From a virus, in the IMG/VR virus record IMGVR_UViG_3300036846_001187, positions 1-31,413 of that record: a stretch of DNA of 31,413 nt; one strand, 5' to 3'. Shown piece by piece: positions 6,589 through 12,665 of this stretch. The position numbers and the translations under genes were made by a program. A model generated the notes under the pieces. The model saw nothing but the letters and a program-made list of their open reading frames with translations. It ran no database searches and was not told where the DNA came from. Numbering within the stretch: the first letter of the stretch is position 1; every line of letters begins with the position of its first letter.

Positions 6589-7352
6589 TGGAGCCCCCCA
6601 TGCCTACCGACCCCAAGCAGAGTGAAGCGGACGCCATCGTGGCTGCGTGTGAAGCCTGGCCGACCGTAAGCGGTTACGTGCCGTGTCACTACAAGCAGGG
6701 CTGCGGCTGCGAAATGGTGCCTGCCCGAGTCCGCGCCGCCATCGCTGCTACGGGCGAGGCTGCGCTAGGACCGGCAGGTCTTGCGCTTGGCCCCGATGGT
6801 AGCGAGTGCGACGGTGCCCCGACCCCGCCAGACGAACCATATTTCCTTGACCGTGCTTACATAAAGCCGACCCCGCCAGCGAGCGATCTGGAACGGTCGC
6901 GGGCGTTGTGGAAAAGACTCGTGCAGACCGCTCGCGCATATGATGCAAACGATGAAACGCTTGAACAAGCAGTAGCTGTCGAGTTCGCCGCCGTCCGCGC
7001 CGAGGCCACGGCCCCGCCAGCGAATGATGAGCCGGTGACGGACGATATATACCGGGCGATCTTCGCCTACTATGGCGAACTGATCGACCAAAACGAAATC
7101 GATCCAGATGGCGGCGACTGCGCTGCTGTTGAGCGCATCGTGTGTTTGATGAACGCCGTCCGTGCCGAGGCCAAGGCCGAAGAGCGCAACGATCCGCTCG
7201 CCTTCTCAAAGAAAGTCGATGCCGCGATCAGGTCGGCGGTCGCCGAAGCCAAGGCCGAGCAGCTCGCGGCACTTCGAGAGAAAGCCGCCGCTGAGAAAGC
7301 GCGAGGCTATGACGGTCGTTGGGCTACTCGAGCCGCCGACTTCCTCGAATAG
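6585..7352 (+). CDS. Hypothetical acidic, Ala/Glu-rich protein
   Basis: A 255-residue protein rich in Ala, Glu and Asp. ATG at 6585 overlaps the previous stop, but there is no clear ribosome site, so the start could also be 6588 or 6600. It includes CHYKQGCGCEMVPARVRAAI (a Cys cluster), a linker with repeated CCCCGCCAG-type DNA encoding 'PTPPDEP', 'PTPPASD' and 'APPANDEP', and a long helical C-terminus (AVAEAKAEQLAALREKAAAE). Codon use is less GC-extreme than in neighbouring genes, which may mark recent acquisition. Proteins of this look, with 'VRAAI' after a short Cys motif, occur in phages without known function. Confidence 0.6.
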   Translation: MMEPPMPTDPKQSEADAIVAACEAWPTVSGYVPCHYKQGCGCEMVPARVRAAIAATGEAALGPAGLALGPDGSECDGAPTPPDEPYFLDRAYIKPTPPASDLERSRALWKRLVQTARAYDANDETLEQAVAVEFAAVRAEATAPPANDEPVTDDIYRAIFAYYGELIDQNEIDPDGGDCAAVERIVCLMNAVRAEAKAEERNDPLAFSKKVDAAIRSAVAEAKAEQLAALREKAAAEKARGYDGRWATRAADFLE

Positions 7353-7363
7353 AGAGGGCCCAA

Positions 7364-7570
7364 ATGAAGACCCTCGCGCGCATCACCGACCGGCTCCTCC
7401 ACGCCCCTCGGCGTCAAGCCGACCTCGACATCCTGTGGCCCGCCCTCAAGGAACAGGCCCGCACCGTCGCCCAGGCCCGCGCCGCCTTCACCGCCCACGC
7501 CCTCCAGGACCCCGCCTGGCTCGCCCTCGGCCGCGACGAACTCATGGTTCGCATGGAGGCCCTGCGTTGA
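7364..7570 (+). CDS. Hypothetical small helical protein, 68 aa
   Basis: A 68-residue protein, MKTLARITDRLLHAPRRQ..., with GAGAGGG ahead of the ATG. It is probably a pair of helices ending 'LGRDELMVRMEALR'. It is the last plus-strand gene of the left block; its stop codon is immediately adjacent to the stop of the convergent minus-strand gene at 7571, with no terminator-like hairpin between them. Function unknown. Confidence 0.55.
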   Translation: MKTLARITDRLLHAPRRQADLDILWPALKEQARTVAQARAAFTAHALQDPAWLALGRDELMVRMEALR

Positions 7571-7669
7571 TCACCAGCCGCAGCTAACGCCCCGCCACAC
7601 CTCCCACAGGACGAGCCACGCGAGCAGGGCCATGCCCAAGATGAAGAGCCAGCGCTGCCCCACGGTCAC
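7571..7669 (-). CDS. Very small membrane protein, GTG start
   Basis: A 32-residue product with one hydrophobic helix (RWLFILGMALLAWLVLWEVW). The GTG start overlaps the stop of the upstream minus gene as GTGA, which supports coupled translation. A much longer same-frame ORF exists but would overlap the 7666-7878 gene almost completely. With its neighbour it could form part of a lysis or membrane module; that is inference only. Confidence 0.5.
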   Translation of the reverse strand: MTVGQRWLFILGMALLAWLVLWEVWRGVSCGW

Positions 7670-7878
7670 GGGCCACCCAGCGCACGCGCGAGGTGCTGAA
7701 TGAGGTCGCTGTTCGCCTGGGTCTTTGCCGAGGTGTCGTCCACCCGGCTGTCCAGCGTGCCCAATTGTCTTTCGATGGAGGCCAGCCGCTGCTCCACCAT
7801 GTAGCCAATGGTGGAGAGCAGCACCCCGACGATCACGATGGCACCCCGCCATATGTGCCTCCAGGCATCGTCGGGCAT
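7666..7878 (-). CDS. Small membrane protein with coiled-coil tail
   Basis: A 70-residue protein with a good ribosome site (GGGAGG). A transmembrane helix at about residues 11-27 (RGAIVIVGVLLSTIGYM) is followed by a heptad-like stretch (VEQRLASIERQLGTLDSRVD). This N-in membrane anchor plus coiled coil recalls small phage proteins annotated as holin-like or spanin-like. Its gene lies far from the lysis-like genes near 20 kb, so a different membrane role is equally possible. Confidence 0.6.
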   Translation of the reverse strand: MPDDAWRHIWRGAIVIVGVLLSTIGYMVEQRLASIERQLGTLDSRVDDTSAKTQANSDLIQHLARALGGP

Positions 7879-7887
7879 ACTGCCTCC

Positions 7888-8082
7888 CTATCGTGTGCGC
7901 GTCACCTGCATAAACCCGCCGGTGAAACGTACAAGGAACCGTATGTCCTTGTAATAGTAGCGGGTGCTTTCTATTGCGGCTTCCGCTCTGTCGAACAACT
8001 GTGGATCATACACCGTCCTCGTCTCCTCAACCTCCATCTTGCTGAACCCCCAGGGGCGTCTCCTCTTCTTCTCCCCTGTCAT
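7888..8082 (-). CDS. Small phage protein, paralog of the 8079-8327 product
   Basis: A 64-residue protein. RRRPWGFSKMEVEETRTVYD, then the helix FDRAEAAIESTRYYYKDIRF, then LVRFTGGFMQVTRTR lines up in order with the upstream gene: PF/GF-x-x-M-x-V-x-E-T, a short helix, F-x-hydrophobic, G-x-x-V-x-R. These short proteins with a conserved 'PW/PF..M.VG/E' start and 'RV.R' end are widespread in phages, often as several copies, and are unassigned. ATG overlaps the upstream stop (ATGA). Confidence 0.6.
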   Translation of the reverse strand: MTGEKKRRRPWGFSKMEVEETRTVYDPQLFDRAEAAIESTRYYYKDIRFLVRFTGGFMQVTRTR

Positions 8083-8327
8083 GCGACACGCTGAACCCGC
8101 AGCCCGGCTTCACACTTGCCCAGTGTGAACCGCTTGCCGCTCTTGCGGTGGATGTTAGATGCCGAGTTGTAAGCTGACTGGAAGCGCTTGGGGTTCTCGA
8201 TATAGAGCGTCTCCCCTACTACCATCTGCTCGAAGGGCCAGACTGGGCGAGGTCCCTTCCTCACTGGCAACGTAATCTCTATCGGCTCCATGCCGAGAGC
8301 GAAGCCGTTCACGATACGATTGTCCAT
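8079..8327 (-). CDS. Small phage protein (PF..M.VGET / RVQRV type)
   Basis: An 82-residue protein, first of a four-gene minus-strand operon. It has PVWPFEQMVVGETLYIENPK, a helix (FQSAYNSASNIHRKSGKRF) and the terminal GLRVQRVA. This matches a very common short phage family of unknown function in which the mid-helix and final R-V-x-R are conserved. The ATG is behind CAAGGAG. It is transcribed away from the palindrome at 8340-8624, which should contain its promoter. Confidence 0.65.
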   Translation of the reverse strand: MDNRIVNGFALGMEPIEITLPVRKGPRPVWPFEQMVVGETLYIENPKRFQSAYNSASNIHRKSGKRFTLGKCEAGLRVQRVA

Positions 8328-8359
8328 TCCACTTGCTCCTTGAAGTTTCTCAAACGCCC

Positions 8360-8389
8360 ATTAGAGTTTCTTTGGATCACCGTAATCAA
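8360..8389 (-). promoter_or_regulatory. Candidate promoter for the minus-strand small-gene operon
   Basis: On the minus strand, TTGATT (8389-8384), an 18-bp spacer and TCTAAT (8365-8360) point toward the 8327 gene. The mirrored arm carries CTGATT (8575-8580), 18 bp and TCTAAT (8599-8604) pointing the other way, so the palindrome encodes two outward-facing promoter-like sites. Confidence 0.4.
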
Positions 8390-8448
8390 GTATTTCGACC
8401 CCCTTTATACTTTAAAACTGAAGACATCGAAGAGAGGAGAGTTCTCTG

Positions 8449-8497
8449 TGTATATGTATGTGAATTATTATGTAATAACATTTCACATACATATACA
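8449..8497. repeat. Perfect 16-bp stem-loop at the palindrome centre
   Basis: TGTATATGTATGTGAA (8449-8464) is exactly complementary to 8482-8497. The 17-nt loop itself contains TTATTA/TAATAA (8465-8470/8473-8478). It could extrude as a cruciform or act as an unwinding element. Confidence 0.85.
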
Positions 8498-8610
8498 GAT
8501 TACTTCACAATTTCTCGATCATGTCAAGCGCGATCTGCACGCTCAGTTTTAAAGTATAAAGGGGGTCCAAACACCTGATTACGGTGATCCAAAGAACTTC
8601 TAATCGACGT

Positions 8611-8639
8611 TTGACAATCTTCAAAGTCGAACCTAGAAT
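8611..8639 (+). promoter_or_regulatory. Sigma70-type promoter
   Basis: TTGACA (8611-8616), 17-bp spacer, TAGAAT (8634-8639). It lies 29 bp before the start of the 8668 gene and overlaps the outer edge of the palindrome's right arm. CCTA/TAGG (8632-8635/8641-8644) brackets the -10 and could be an operator. Confidence 0.7.
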
Positions 8640-8667
8640 ATAGGAACTACACAGATAGGAGACGCGC

Positions 8668-9027
8668 ATGACTAACAAGCGACACTGGAGCGACTTCCCA
8701 GTGGTCATGATCGAGCTAGTCCAGAAGTTCGAGGAGGCTCCCTCGGGACGGCTGGTCCTCAACGGCCTCTCCAAGTCGGATGCCTACGCCATGAGGAACG
8801 AGTTCCATCGCTTCCGCCGGGCCATCATCGACGCGGTCCACAAAGGGGAACAGGACCTGACCCTCAACGAACTCTACGCATCCACGCGGGACATGGGATT
8901 GTCTCTCCGTCCCATCGGTACCTCTGACCTCTACCAGCTGGCGTATACCAAGCACATAGCTATCAGGTACTTCGACAAGTGGGAACCTCCCGAGCCACTT
9001 GTTGTGATAGAGGACGAGGATGTTTGA
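8668..9027 (+). CDS. Hypothetical protein, 119 aa
   Basis: A 119-residue soluble protein with a strong ribosome site (TAGGAG) and its own consensus-like promoter. It has LVLNGLSKSDAYAMRNEFHR and FRRAIIDAVHKGEQ, then a region ending with the acidic tail VVIEDEDV. The 'NGLSKSDAYAMRNEFHRFRRAI' part reads like a helix-turn-helix or small regulatory helix bundle. With the promoter placement this would suit an early regulator, but no family is recognised. Confidence 0.65.
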   Translation: MTNKRHWSDFPVVMIELVQKFEEAPSGRLVLNGLSKSDAYAMRNEFHRFRRAIIDAVHKGEQDLTLNELYASTRDMGLSLRPIGTSDLYQLAYTKHIAIRYFDKWEPPEPLVVIEDEDV

Positions 9028-9028
9028 C

Positions 9029-9056
9029 TTGAATATCACAAACATATTCACTACAA
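9029..9056 (+). promoter_or_regulatory. Candidate promoter with operator-like inverted repeat
   Basis: TTGAAT (9029-9034), 16-bp spacer, TACAAT (9051-9056). A perfect 6-bp inverted repeat GAATAT/ATATTC (9030-9035/9043-9048) sits across the -35 and spacer. A terminator-like hairpin lies before the next gene at 9199, so the role is uncertain. Confidence 0.4.
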
Positions 9057-9128
9057 TCTCGATGTTGGGTTTTCGCCTTTCTTCCATGTAGAGCGCGGCG
9101 ATGACCTGGCTACCTGTGTAGACTTAGG

Positions 9129-9170
9129 GGGGCCGCCCCGCCTCGCTGGCGCTCGGCGGCCCCTCCCTTT
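9129..9170 (+). terminator. GC-rich hairpin with short T-run
   Basis: GGGGCCGCC (9129-9137) pairs with GGCGGCCCC (9155-9163), followed by CTCCCTTTT. It lies 100 bp downstream of the 8668 gene. The T-run is weak. The alternative inner pairing CCGCC/GGCGG belongs to the core-hairpin family. Confidence 0.5.
9138..9159. repeat. Core-hairpin repeat, variant copy in the terminator
   Basis: CCGCC, core TCGCTGGCGCTC, GGCGG: a 5-bp stem with one inserted base in the core. It can pair this way or as the longer terminator stem. Confidence 0.5.
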
Positions 9171-9198
9171 TCCATCAAGCAAGAGGAGCATCCCCTAG

Positions 9199-9762
9199 AT
9201 GACCGACGCGCAAGTAGTAAACCTCCCGACCGCTCCGGCCCCCTACGGCAAGCGCAAGATCGCCAACGCGACCATCACCGGCCCCGTTGTCGAGATACAG
9301 TTCTCCGATCTCTACGGCAGTGCCAAGCTCACCATCGACACCAGCAAGACCGGCGACAACACGCGCGCGCTCCTGGCCGCGCAGGGTGCAGCTTCCGTCA
9401 TCCAGACCTCCTATAGTGCCGCCGAGGACCCCGTGGCCGCCGCTACCTCCGCCATTGACCGGATGATGTCGGGTGACTGGCGGCCGGGTCCACCGCGTGG
9501 CGAGCCTCCCATGGACCCGTTGGTCCAGGCCATCGCCGAGCACCTCGCCCACGAAACCAAGAAACCCTACTCCCCCGAGAAGGTGCTGGAGGAGTTCATC
9601 CCCGCCTATCAGGCCCGCCACGCCCTCACTAACATCTCCGTGGCCCGCCGCCGCCTGCGCGCGCACCCCGACATCGCCGCGCGTGTCGCCCACATCGAGG
9701 CCGCCCGCGCCAAGGCCGCCTCCGACCGGGTCAAGGGCACCTCCGCCGAGTCCCTCCTCTAA
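9199..9762 (+). CDS. Hypothetical protein, 187 aa
   Basis: A 187-residue protein starting MTDAQVVNLPTAPAPYGKRK behind an AGAGGAG ribosome site. The N-terminal 60 residues look beta-rich (ANATITGPVVEIQFSDLYGS), then comes a flexible Gly/Pro part (SGDWRPGPPRGEPPMDP) and a helical C-terminus (VARRRLRAHPDIAARVAHIE). No catalytic motif. The C-terminal helix pair with repeated Arg could bind nucleic acid. It precedes a small membrane-protein gene and a strong terminator. Confidence 0.65.
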   Translation: MTDAQVVNLPTAPAPYGKRKIANATITGPVVEIQFSDLYGSAKLTIDTSKTGDNTRALLAAQGAASVIQTSYSAAEDPVAAATSAIDRMMSGDWRPGPPRGEPPMDPLVQAIAEHLAHETKKPYSPEKVLEEFIPAYQARHALTNISVARRRLRAHPDIAARVAHIEAARAKAASDRVKGTSAESLL

Positions 9763-9765
9763 CCC

Positions 9766-9867
9766 ATGCGCGACGTAGCCCTGCTGGTTTTCCTCGGAGC
9801 AATCGGCGGGGCTATGCTTGGGTTCGCTCTTGGCAGCGGCCTCATCCGTATCCACATACCCGCGTAG
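9766..9867 (+). CDS. Small single-TM membrane protein
   Basis: A 33-residue ORF, three bases after the previous stop: a hydrophobic, Gly-rich segment (ALLVFLGAIGGAMLGFALGS) followed by GLIRIHIPA. The Gly-x-x-x-Gly spacing suits helix packing. There is no clear ribosome site, so translation may be coupled. It ends just before the terminator at 9909. Confidence 0.5.
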   Translation: MRDVALLVFLGAIGGAMLGFALGSGLIRIHIPA

Positions 9868-9908
9868 CGGCACCCATTACTGCCCCCCAGTAAACCCCCG
9901 GGTGCCCA

Positions 9909-9944
9909 GGCCCGCCATCACCCCCGATGGCGGGCCTTCTCTTT
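9909..9944 (+). terminator. Rho-independent terminator
   Basis: GGCCCGCCATC (9909-9919) pairs perfectly with GATGGCGGGCC (9926-9936) around a 6-nt loop, followed by TTCTCTTT. It closes the 9199-9867 unit. Confidence 0.85.
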
Positions 9945-9952
9945 GCGCGCGC

Positions 9953-9979
9953 AAAAAGATGGCGGCCCCATAGGCCGCC
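9953..9979 (-). terminator. Candidate rho-independent terminator on the minus strand
   Basis: GGCGGCC (9961-9967) pairs with GGCCGCC (9973-9979) over a 5-nt loop. Read on the minus strand the stem is followed by ATCTTTTT. It faces the plus-strand terminator head-on, and no annotated gene would be transcribed into it, which hints at a minus-strand transcript from the 10.0-10.3 kb gap. Confidence 0.6.
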
Positions 9980-10298
9980 AAGTTTATGCCACCCACTCAC
10001 CCGCCAATCTAGGCTACGCCTTTCATGGCAAAGGTTAGCAGGACGGCCAAGTTAGCACGCGCCACCCCCCACACCAAGACACCCGCCCCTCTTTTAGAGT
10101 CCTTCTAAATCCCCGACTAGATGTGGACCGGCTTAACCTGTCATGTCCACATGTAGACCTGCGTGCTAACTTCCCAACCACTGTTCAATGGAAGGACTTC
10201 GCCACCTGGTCCGGCGGCCAGGCCTTCCCAACATCTCCCGCCAACCTCTCGATGTTAGCATCCTCTTGATAATCTTCGACAACAACCAAACAAATCCC
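9980..10298. other. Repeat-rich non-coding region, possible origin or control hub
   Basis: No credible gene is present. The heptamer GTTAGCA occurs at 10034-10040, 10051-10057 and 10254-10260, and inverted at 10164-10170. GTTAGCACGC (10051-10060) is exactly mirrored by GCGTGCTAAC (10161-10170). Nested between these are TTTAGA/TCTAAA (10093-10098/10104-10109) and ATGTGGAC/GTCCACAT (10121-10128/10145-10152). CCTGG/CCAGG pairs at 10205-10222. The last 60 bp are AT-rich. Repeated short sites plus AT-rich DNA before a strong promoter would suit a replication origin or a repressor-binding region. Confidence 0.6.
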
Positions 10299-10326
10299 TT
10301 GACACTCGAAATCAAAGTTGTATGAT
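10299..10326 (+). promoter_or_regulatory. Strong sigma70-type promoter of the replication operon
   Basis: TTGACA (10299-10304), 16-bp spacer, TATGAT (10321-10326). It is the closest match to consensus in the window. A small hairpin CCGGC-ATAA-GCCGG (10341-10354) lies in the 5' leader before the 10383 gene. Confidence 0.85.
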
Positions 10327-10382
10327 CCGAGGTTCAAACACCGGCATAAGCCGGCATCGGTTAACTAGCCGAGGCGCTCTAC

Positions 10383-10670
10383 ATGGATACCCTTTCACAC
10401 GCTACCTTGCGTGCTCAGCTCCTCAACTCCGGGGCCATCGATGGCTCCGCAGGAGCCATGACCATGACCTCACATGAAGATCGCTCCTCTATGTTGCGCT
10501 TACGTGTACTCAATGGCGAGGACCTCACCGCCGAGGAGATGCTCTACGAGGTCAACAAGATACGCGAGGGCCGCCGCACCGCCGAACCCCGGGCCAAGGC
10601 ACCCGCCCGCGCGAAGAAGTCCCCCGCACCCAAGGAAGACCTCACCGACCTCCTGGACCAGTCGCTATGA
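10383..10670 (+). CDS. Hypothetical protein, 95 aa, first gene of replication operon
   Basis: A 95-residue protein of unknown function. GAGGCG precedes the ATG. The middle part is helical (LRLRVLNGEDLTAEEMLYEV, NKIREGRR), followed by a basic Ala/Lys/Arg/Pro linker (AKAPARAKKSPAPK) and a short acidic tail (EDLTDLLDQSL). An acidic tip after a flexible linker is seen in phage proteins that dock on replication partners, but this is only analogy. The stop overlaps the next start (ATGA). Confidence 0.65.
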   Translation: MDTLSHATLRAQLLNSGAIDGSAGAMTMTSHEDRSSMLRLRVLNGEDLTAEEMLYEVNKIREGRRTAEPRAKAPARAKKSPAPKEDLTDLLDQSL

Positions 10671-11653
10671 GCCGGGTCATCGAGCATCCCTCCGGCCTCG
10701 TCGACCTCCTGCCGCCCTTCCCGGAAGTATGGGACTCATCGATGCGCTCAGCCTGGGTGGCCTGTCCAAGGCAATGGTATTACGGCTATCTCCTGGGTCT
10801 ACGTAAGTCCGCCTTCTCCATCCACCTGCACTTCGGCGGAGCCTTTGCTCATGGCCTGGAGGCCACCCGCAAAGCCTTCTATGTCGCCGGCATGGACGAA
10901 GTGAATGCCGTCAACCAGGGCTTCCATGCGCTCATCAAGTTCTGGGGGGACTTCGAGCTGACCGACGAACTCCGCCGGTCCCGCGCCGGCGTCAAGGACC
11001 TCAGCGCCTGTCTCGACGCCCTCCTCTCCTACTTCGAGACATATCCCCTATCGGACGACCAGGTGATCCCGCTGGTCATCAACGGTGAGGCCATCATCGA
11101 GAAGAGCTTCGCCCTCCCCATCCCTGGCACAGTCCACCCTGTGACCGGCCAGCCCGTGGTCTATGCAGGGCGGTGCGACATGGTGGCCCAGCACCGTGGC
11201 GGCAGCAGCCTCTTCATTGTGGACGAGAAGACCGCTTCCTCCCTTGGAACCACATGGTTAGCTAACTGGCCGCTGCGCGGACAGCTCTCCGGCTACGTGT
11301 GGGGGATGCGCTCCTACGGCATCGAGCCCGACGGCTGCGTGATCCGGGGCGTGGGCATCCTCAAGCAGGACATCACCCACATGCAGAGCATCCTCACCAG
11401 GCCGCCGTGGCAGATCGACCAATGGCTCGAACAGCTGCGCCGCGATGTGACCCGTGCCGGCGACATGTGGCTGATGGCCACCGACCTCAACAACCCGCAC
11501 ATCGCTTTCGATCAAGCCTTCGACAGCGCCTGTAGCTCCTATGGCGGCTGCGGCTACCTCGACCTGTGCAACGCCCCCTCACCTATCCCCTGGTACGAGA
11601 ACTTCGAGGTCCGCCACTGGGACCCCCTCCAACGCGAAGGCGACATCCCATGA
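10667..11653 (+). CDS. Cas4/RecB-like PD-(D/E)XK nuclease with Fe-S cysteines
   Basis: A 328-residue protein of the PD-(D/E)XK superfamily, PDDEXK_1/Cas4-like. C33 (ACPRQWYY), H62 (FAHGLEA), D171 (GRCDMVAQH), D186-E187-K188 (IVDEKT) and Q206/Y210 (GQLSGYVWG) fall in the order expected for the nuclease core. The late C289, C295 and C301 with C33 match the four-cysteine iron-sulphur cluster of Cas4/AddB-type nucleases. Such enzymes resect DNA ends, and in phages they often sit next to a recombinase. Here it precedes a Sak4-like ATPase and an ssDNA-binding-like protein, so a recombination role is likely. Confidence 0.85.
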   Translation: MSRVIEHPSGLVDLLPPFPEVWDSSMRSAWVACPRQWYYGYLLGLRKSAFSIHLHFGGAFAHGLEATRKAFYVAGMDEVNAVNQGFHALIKFWGDFELTDELRRSRAGVKDLSACLDALLSYFETYPLSDDQVIPLVINGEAIIEKSFALPIPGTVHPVTGQPVVYAGRCDMVAQHRGGSSLFIVDEKTASSLGTTWLANWPLRGQLSGYVWGMRSYGIEPDGCVIRGVGILKQDITHMQSILTRPPWQIDQWLEQLRRDVTRAGDMWLMATDLNNPHIAFDQAFDSACSSYGGCGYLDLCNAPSPIPWYENFEVRHWDPLQREGDIP

Positions 11654-11811
11654 GCGAAGACAGCACTCACCCCCCAGGCGCGTACATCATCCAAGGCCAG
11701 CTGTTCTTCGTCCTCAAGGACGGCAGCATCGTGACATGCAACTGCATCAAGGAACCATTCGCTTCTCAAGTAGTGGAAGCGTGCAACCGGGAGCGTCACA
11801 CCCATGAATAA
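11650..11811 (+). CDS. Hypothetical small protein, 53 aa
   Basis: A 53-residue protein, MSEDSTHPPGAYIIQGQLFF..., with the ATG overlapping the nuclease stop (ATGA). It resembles a short beta-meander (AYIIQGQLFFVLKDGSIVTC) with two Cys (CNC) and ends RERHTHE. It overlaps the next gene by 8 bp. The tight packing supports a real gene; its function is unknown. Confidence 0.6.
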   Translation: MSEDSTHPPGAYIIQGQLFFVLKDGSIVTCNCIKEPFASQVVEACNRERHTHE

Positions 11812-12616
11812 CCGCACCAACGCACTCGTCATGGGACCCGTCCAAACCGGCAAGACCTGGGGCACCCGCACCCTCCTGCGCGAGTACCCCGACATCAAAG
11901 GCAAGATATGCAAGGGCGCGGGCAAGATCGTCTGCACCGTCAGCCTGGAGCCGGGCTGGGAGGACACCAACGGCGACCTCACCTGCGACATGGGGATGCA
12001 CCTTGTCTACATCCCGCCGCTCCCCGCCAGTTGGGACGAACTCGAAACCATCACCAAGCTGGTCAACACGGCCACCGATATACAAAAGGTCAATGACCCC
12101 AACCGGCGCTACTACACCCAGCTCATGGAAACCTACAGCACCCTCAAGGACTACACCTGCCAGCGCTGCGGCAAGTCCTTCGGCAACTGCGCCAAGCTCG
12201 ACGGTCACCACGCAGTGGTGATGGACGGCCTGACAGGCCTGTCGCGCAATGCGATGACCGCAGTCGTCGGCCTCAAGCCGGCGAAGACATGGCCCGAGTT
12301 CGACGCCGCCCAACAACATATCGAGAACCTTCTGCGGGCCTGCGTCTCCATCGACGCCAGTTTCATCCTCATCGCCCACGTCGACCGTGAGGTCGACAAG
12401 GAGACGCAACGCACCAAGCTGATGATGCACACCATCGGCCAGAAGCTGGCACCCCGGCTCACCAAGGACCTGTTCAGCGAGATCATCCTCGCCCGGCGCG
12501 ACGACCGAGGGAGTTTCTTCTGGTCGACCAGCGAACCGGACATGGACCTCAAGGCCCGGAAGCTACCTTTTGGCGACAAGATCACCCCCGACTTCCGCCA
12601 AATCCTCAGTGACTAA
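11804..12616 (+). CDS. Sak4-like RecA-fold ATPase with zinc-finger-like insert
   Basis: A 270-residue RecA-fold ATPase of the AAA_24/Sak4 type, phage recombinases that work with an SSB in single-strand annealing. Walker A is GPVQTGKT (residues 11-18), Walker B is VVMDG with D141, and a later strand FILIAHVDREVD (188-198) matches the 'AH' motif of this group. Just before Walker B there is CQRCGKSFGNCAKLDGHH (C119, C122, C129, H135, H136), a possible zinc site. The neighbouring nuclease (upstream) and ssDNA-binding-like gene (downstream) complete a recombination cassette. Confidence 0.8.
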   Translation: MNNRTNALVMGPVQTGKTWGTRTLLREYPDIKGKICKGAGKIVCTVSLEPGWEDTNGDLTCDMGMHLVYIPPLPASWDELETITKLVNTATDIQKVNDPNRRYYTQLMETYSTLKDYTCQRCGKSFGNCAKLDGHHAVVMDGLTGLSRNAMTAVVGLKPAKTWPEFDAAQQHIENLLRACVSIDASFILIAHVDREVDKETQRTKLMMHTIGQKLAPRLTKDLFSEIILARRDDRGSFFWSTSEPDMDLKARKLPFGDKITPDFRQILSD

Positions 12617-12665
12617 CCAGCCCGGCCGGCAGGGCTACGACCAACGCCGGCAGAAAGGACCACTG

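Larger units (their letters stand above)
8340..8624. repeat. Large AT-rich nested palindrome between divergent genes
   Basis: Outer arms 8340-8420 and 8544-8624 are inverted copies of each other over 81 bp with nine mismatches by hand count (72/81); the inner 60 bp of each arm have only five. Between them is a second, perfect 16-bp inverted repeat (8449-8464 / 8482-8497). The region is markedly AT-rich in a GC-rich genome. It lies between minus genes ending at 8327 and a plus gene at 8668. The apparent ORFs across it are mirror images of one another in the two arms and are not credible genes. Possible roles are a replication origin, a divergent control region or a captured palindromic element. 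Confidence 0.9.

Noticed and set aside
8340-8774. ORFs across the palindrome (plus 8340-8552, minus 8505-8774) sharing an apparent LWITVI..DPLYTLKL peptide
   Set aside because: The shared peptide is only the inverted repeat read in both directions. The mismatches are not synonymous, and neither ORF has a good ribosome site.
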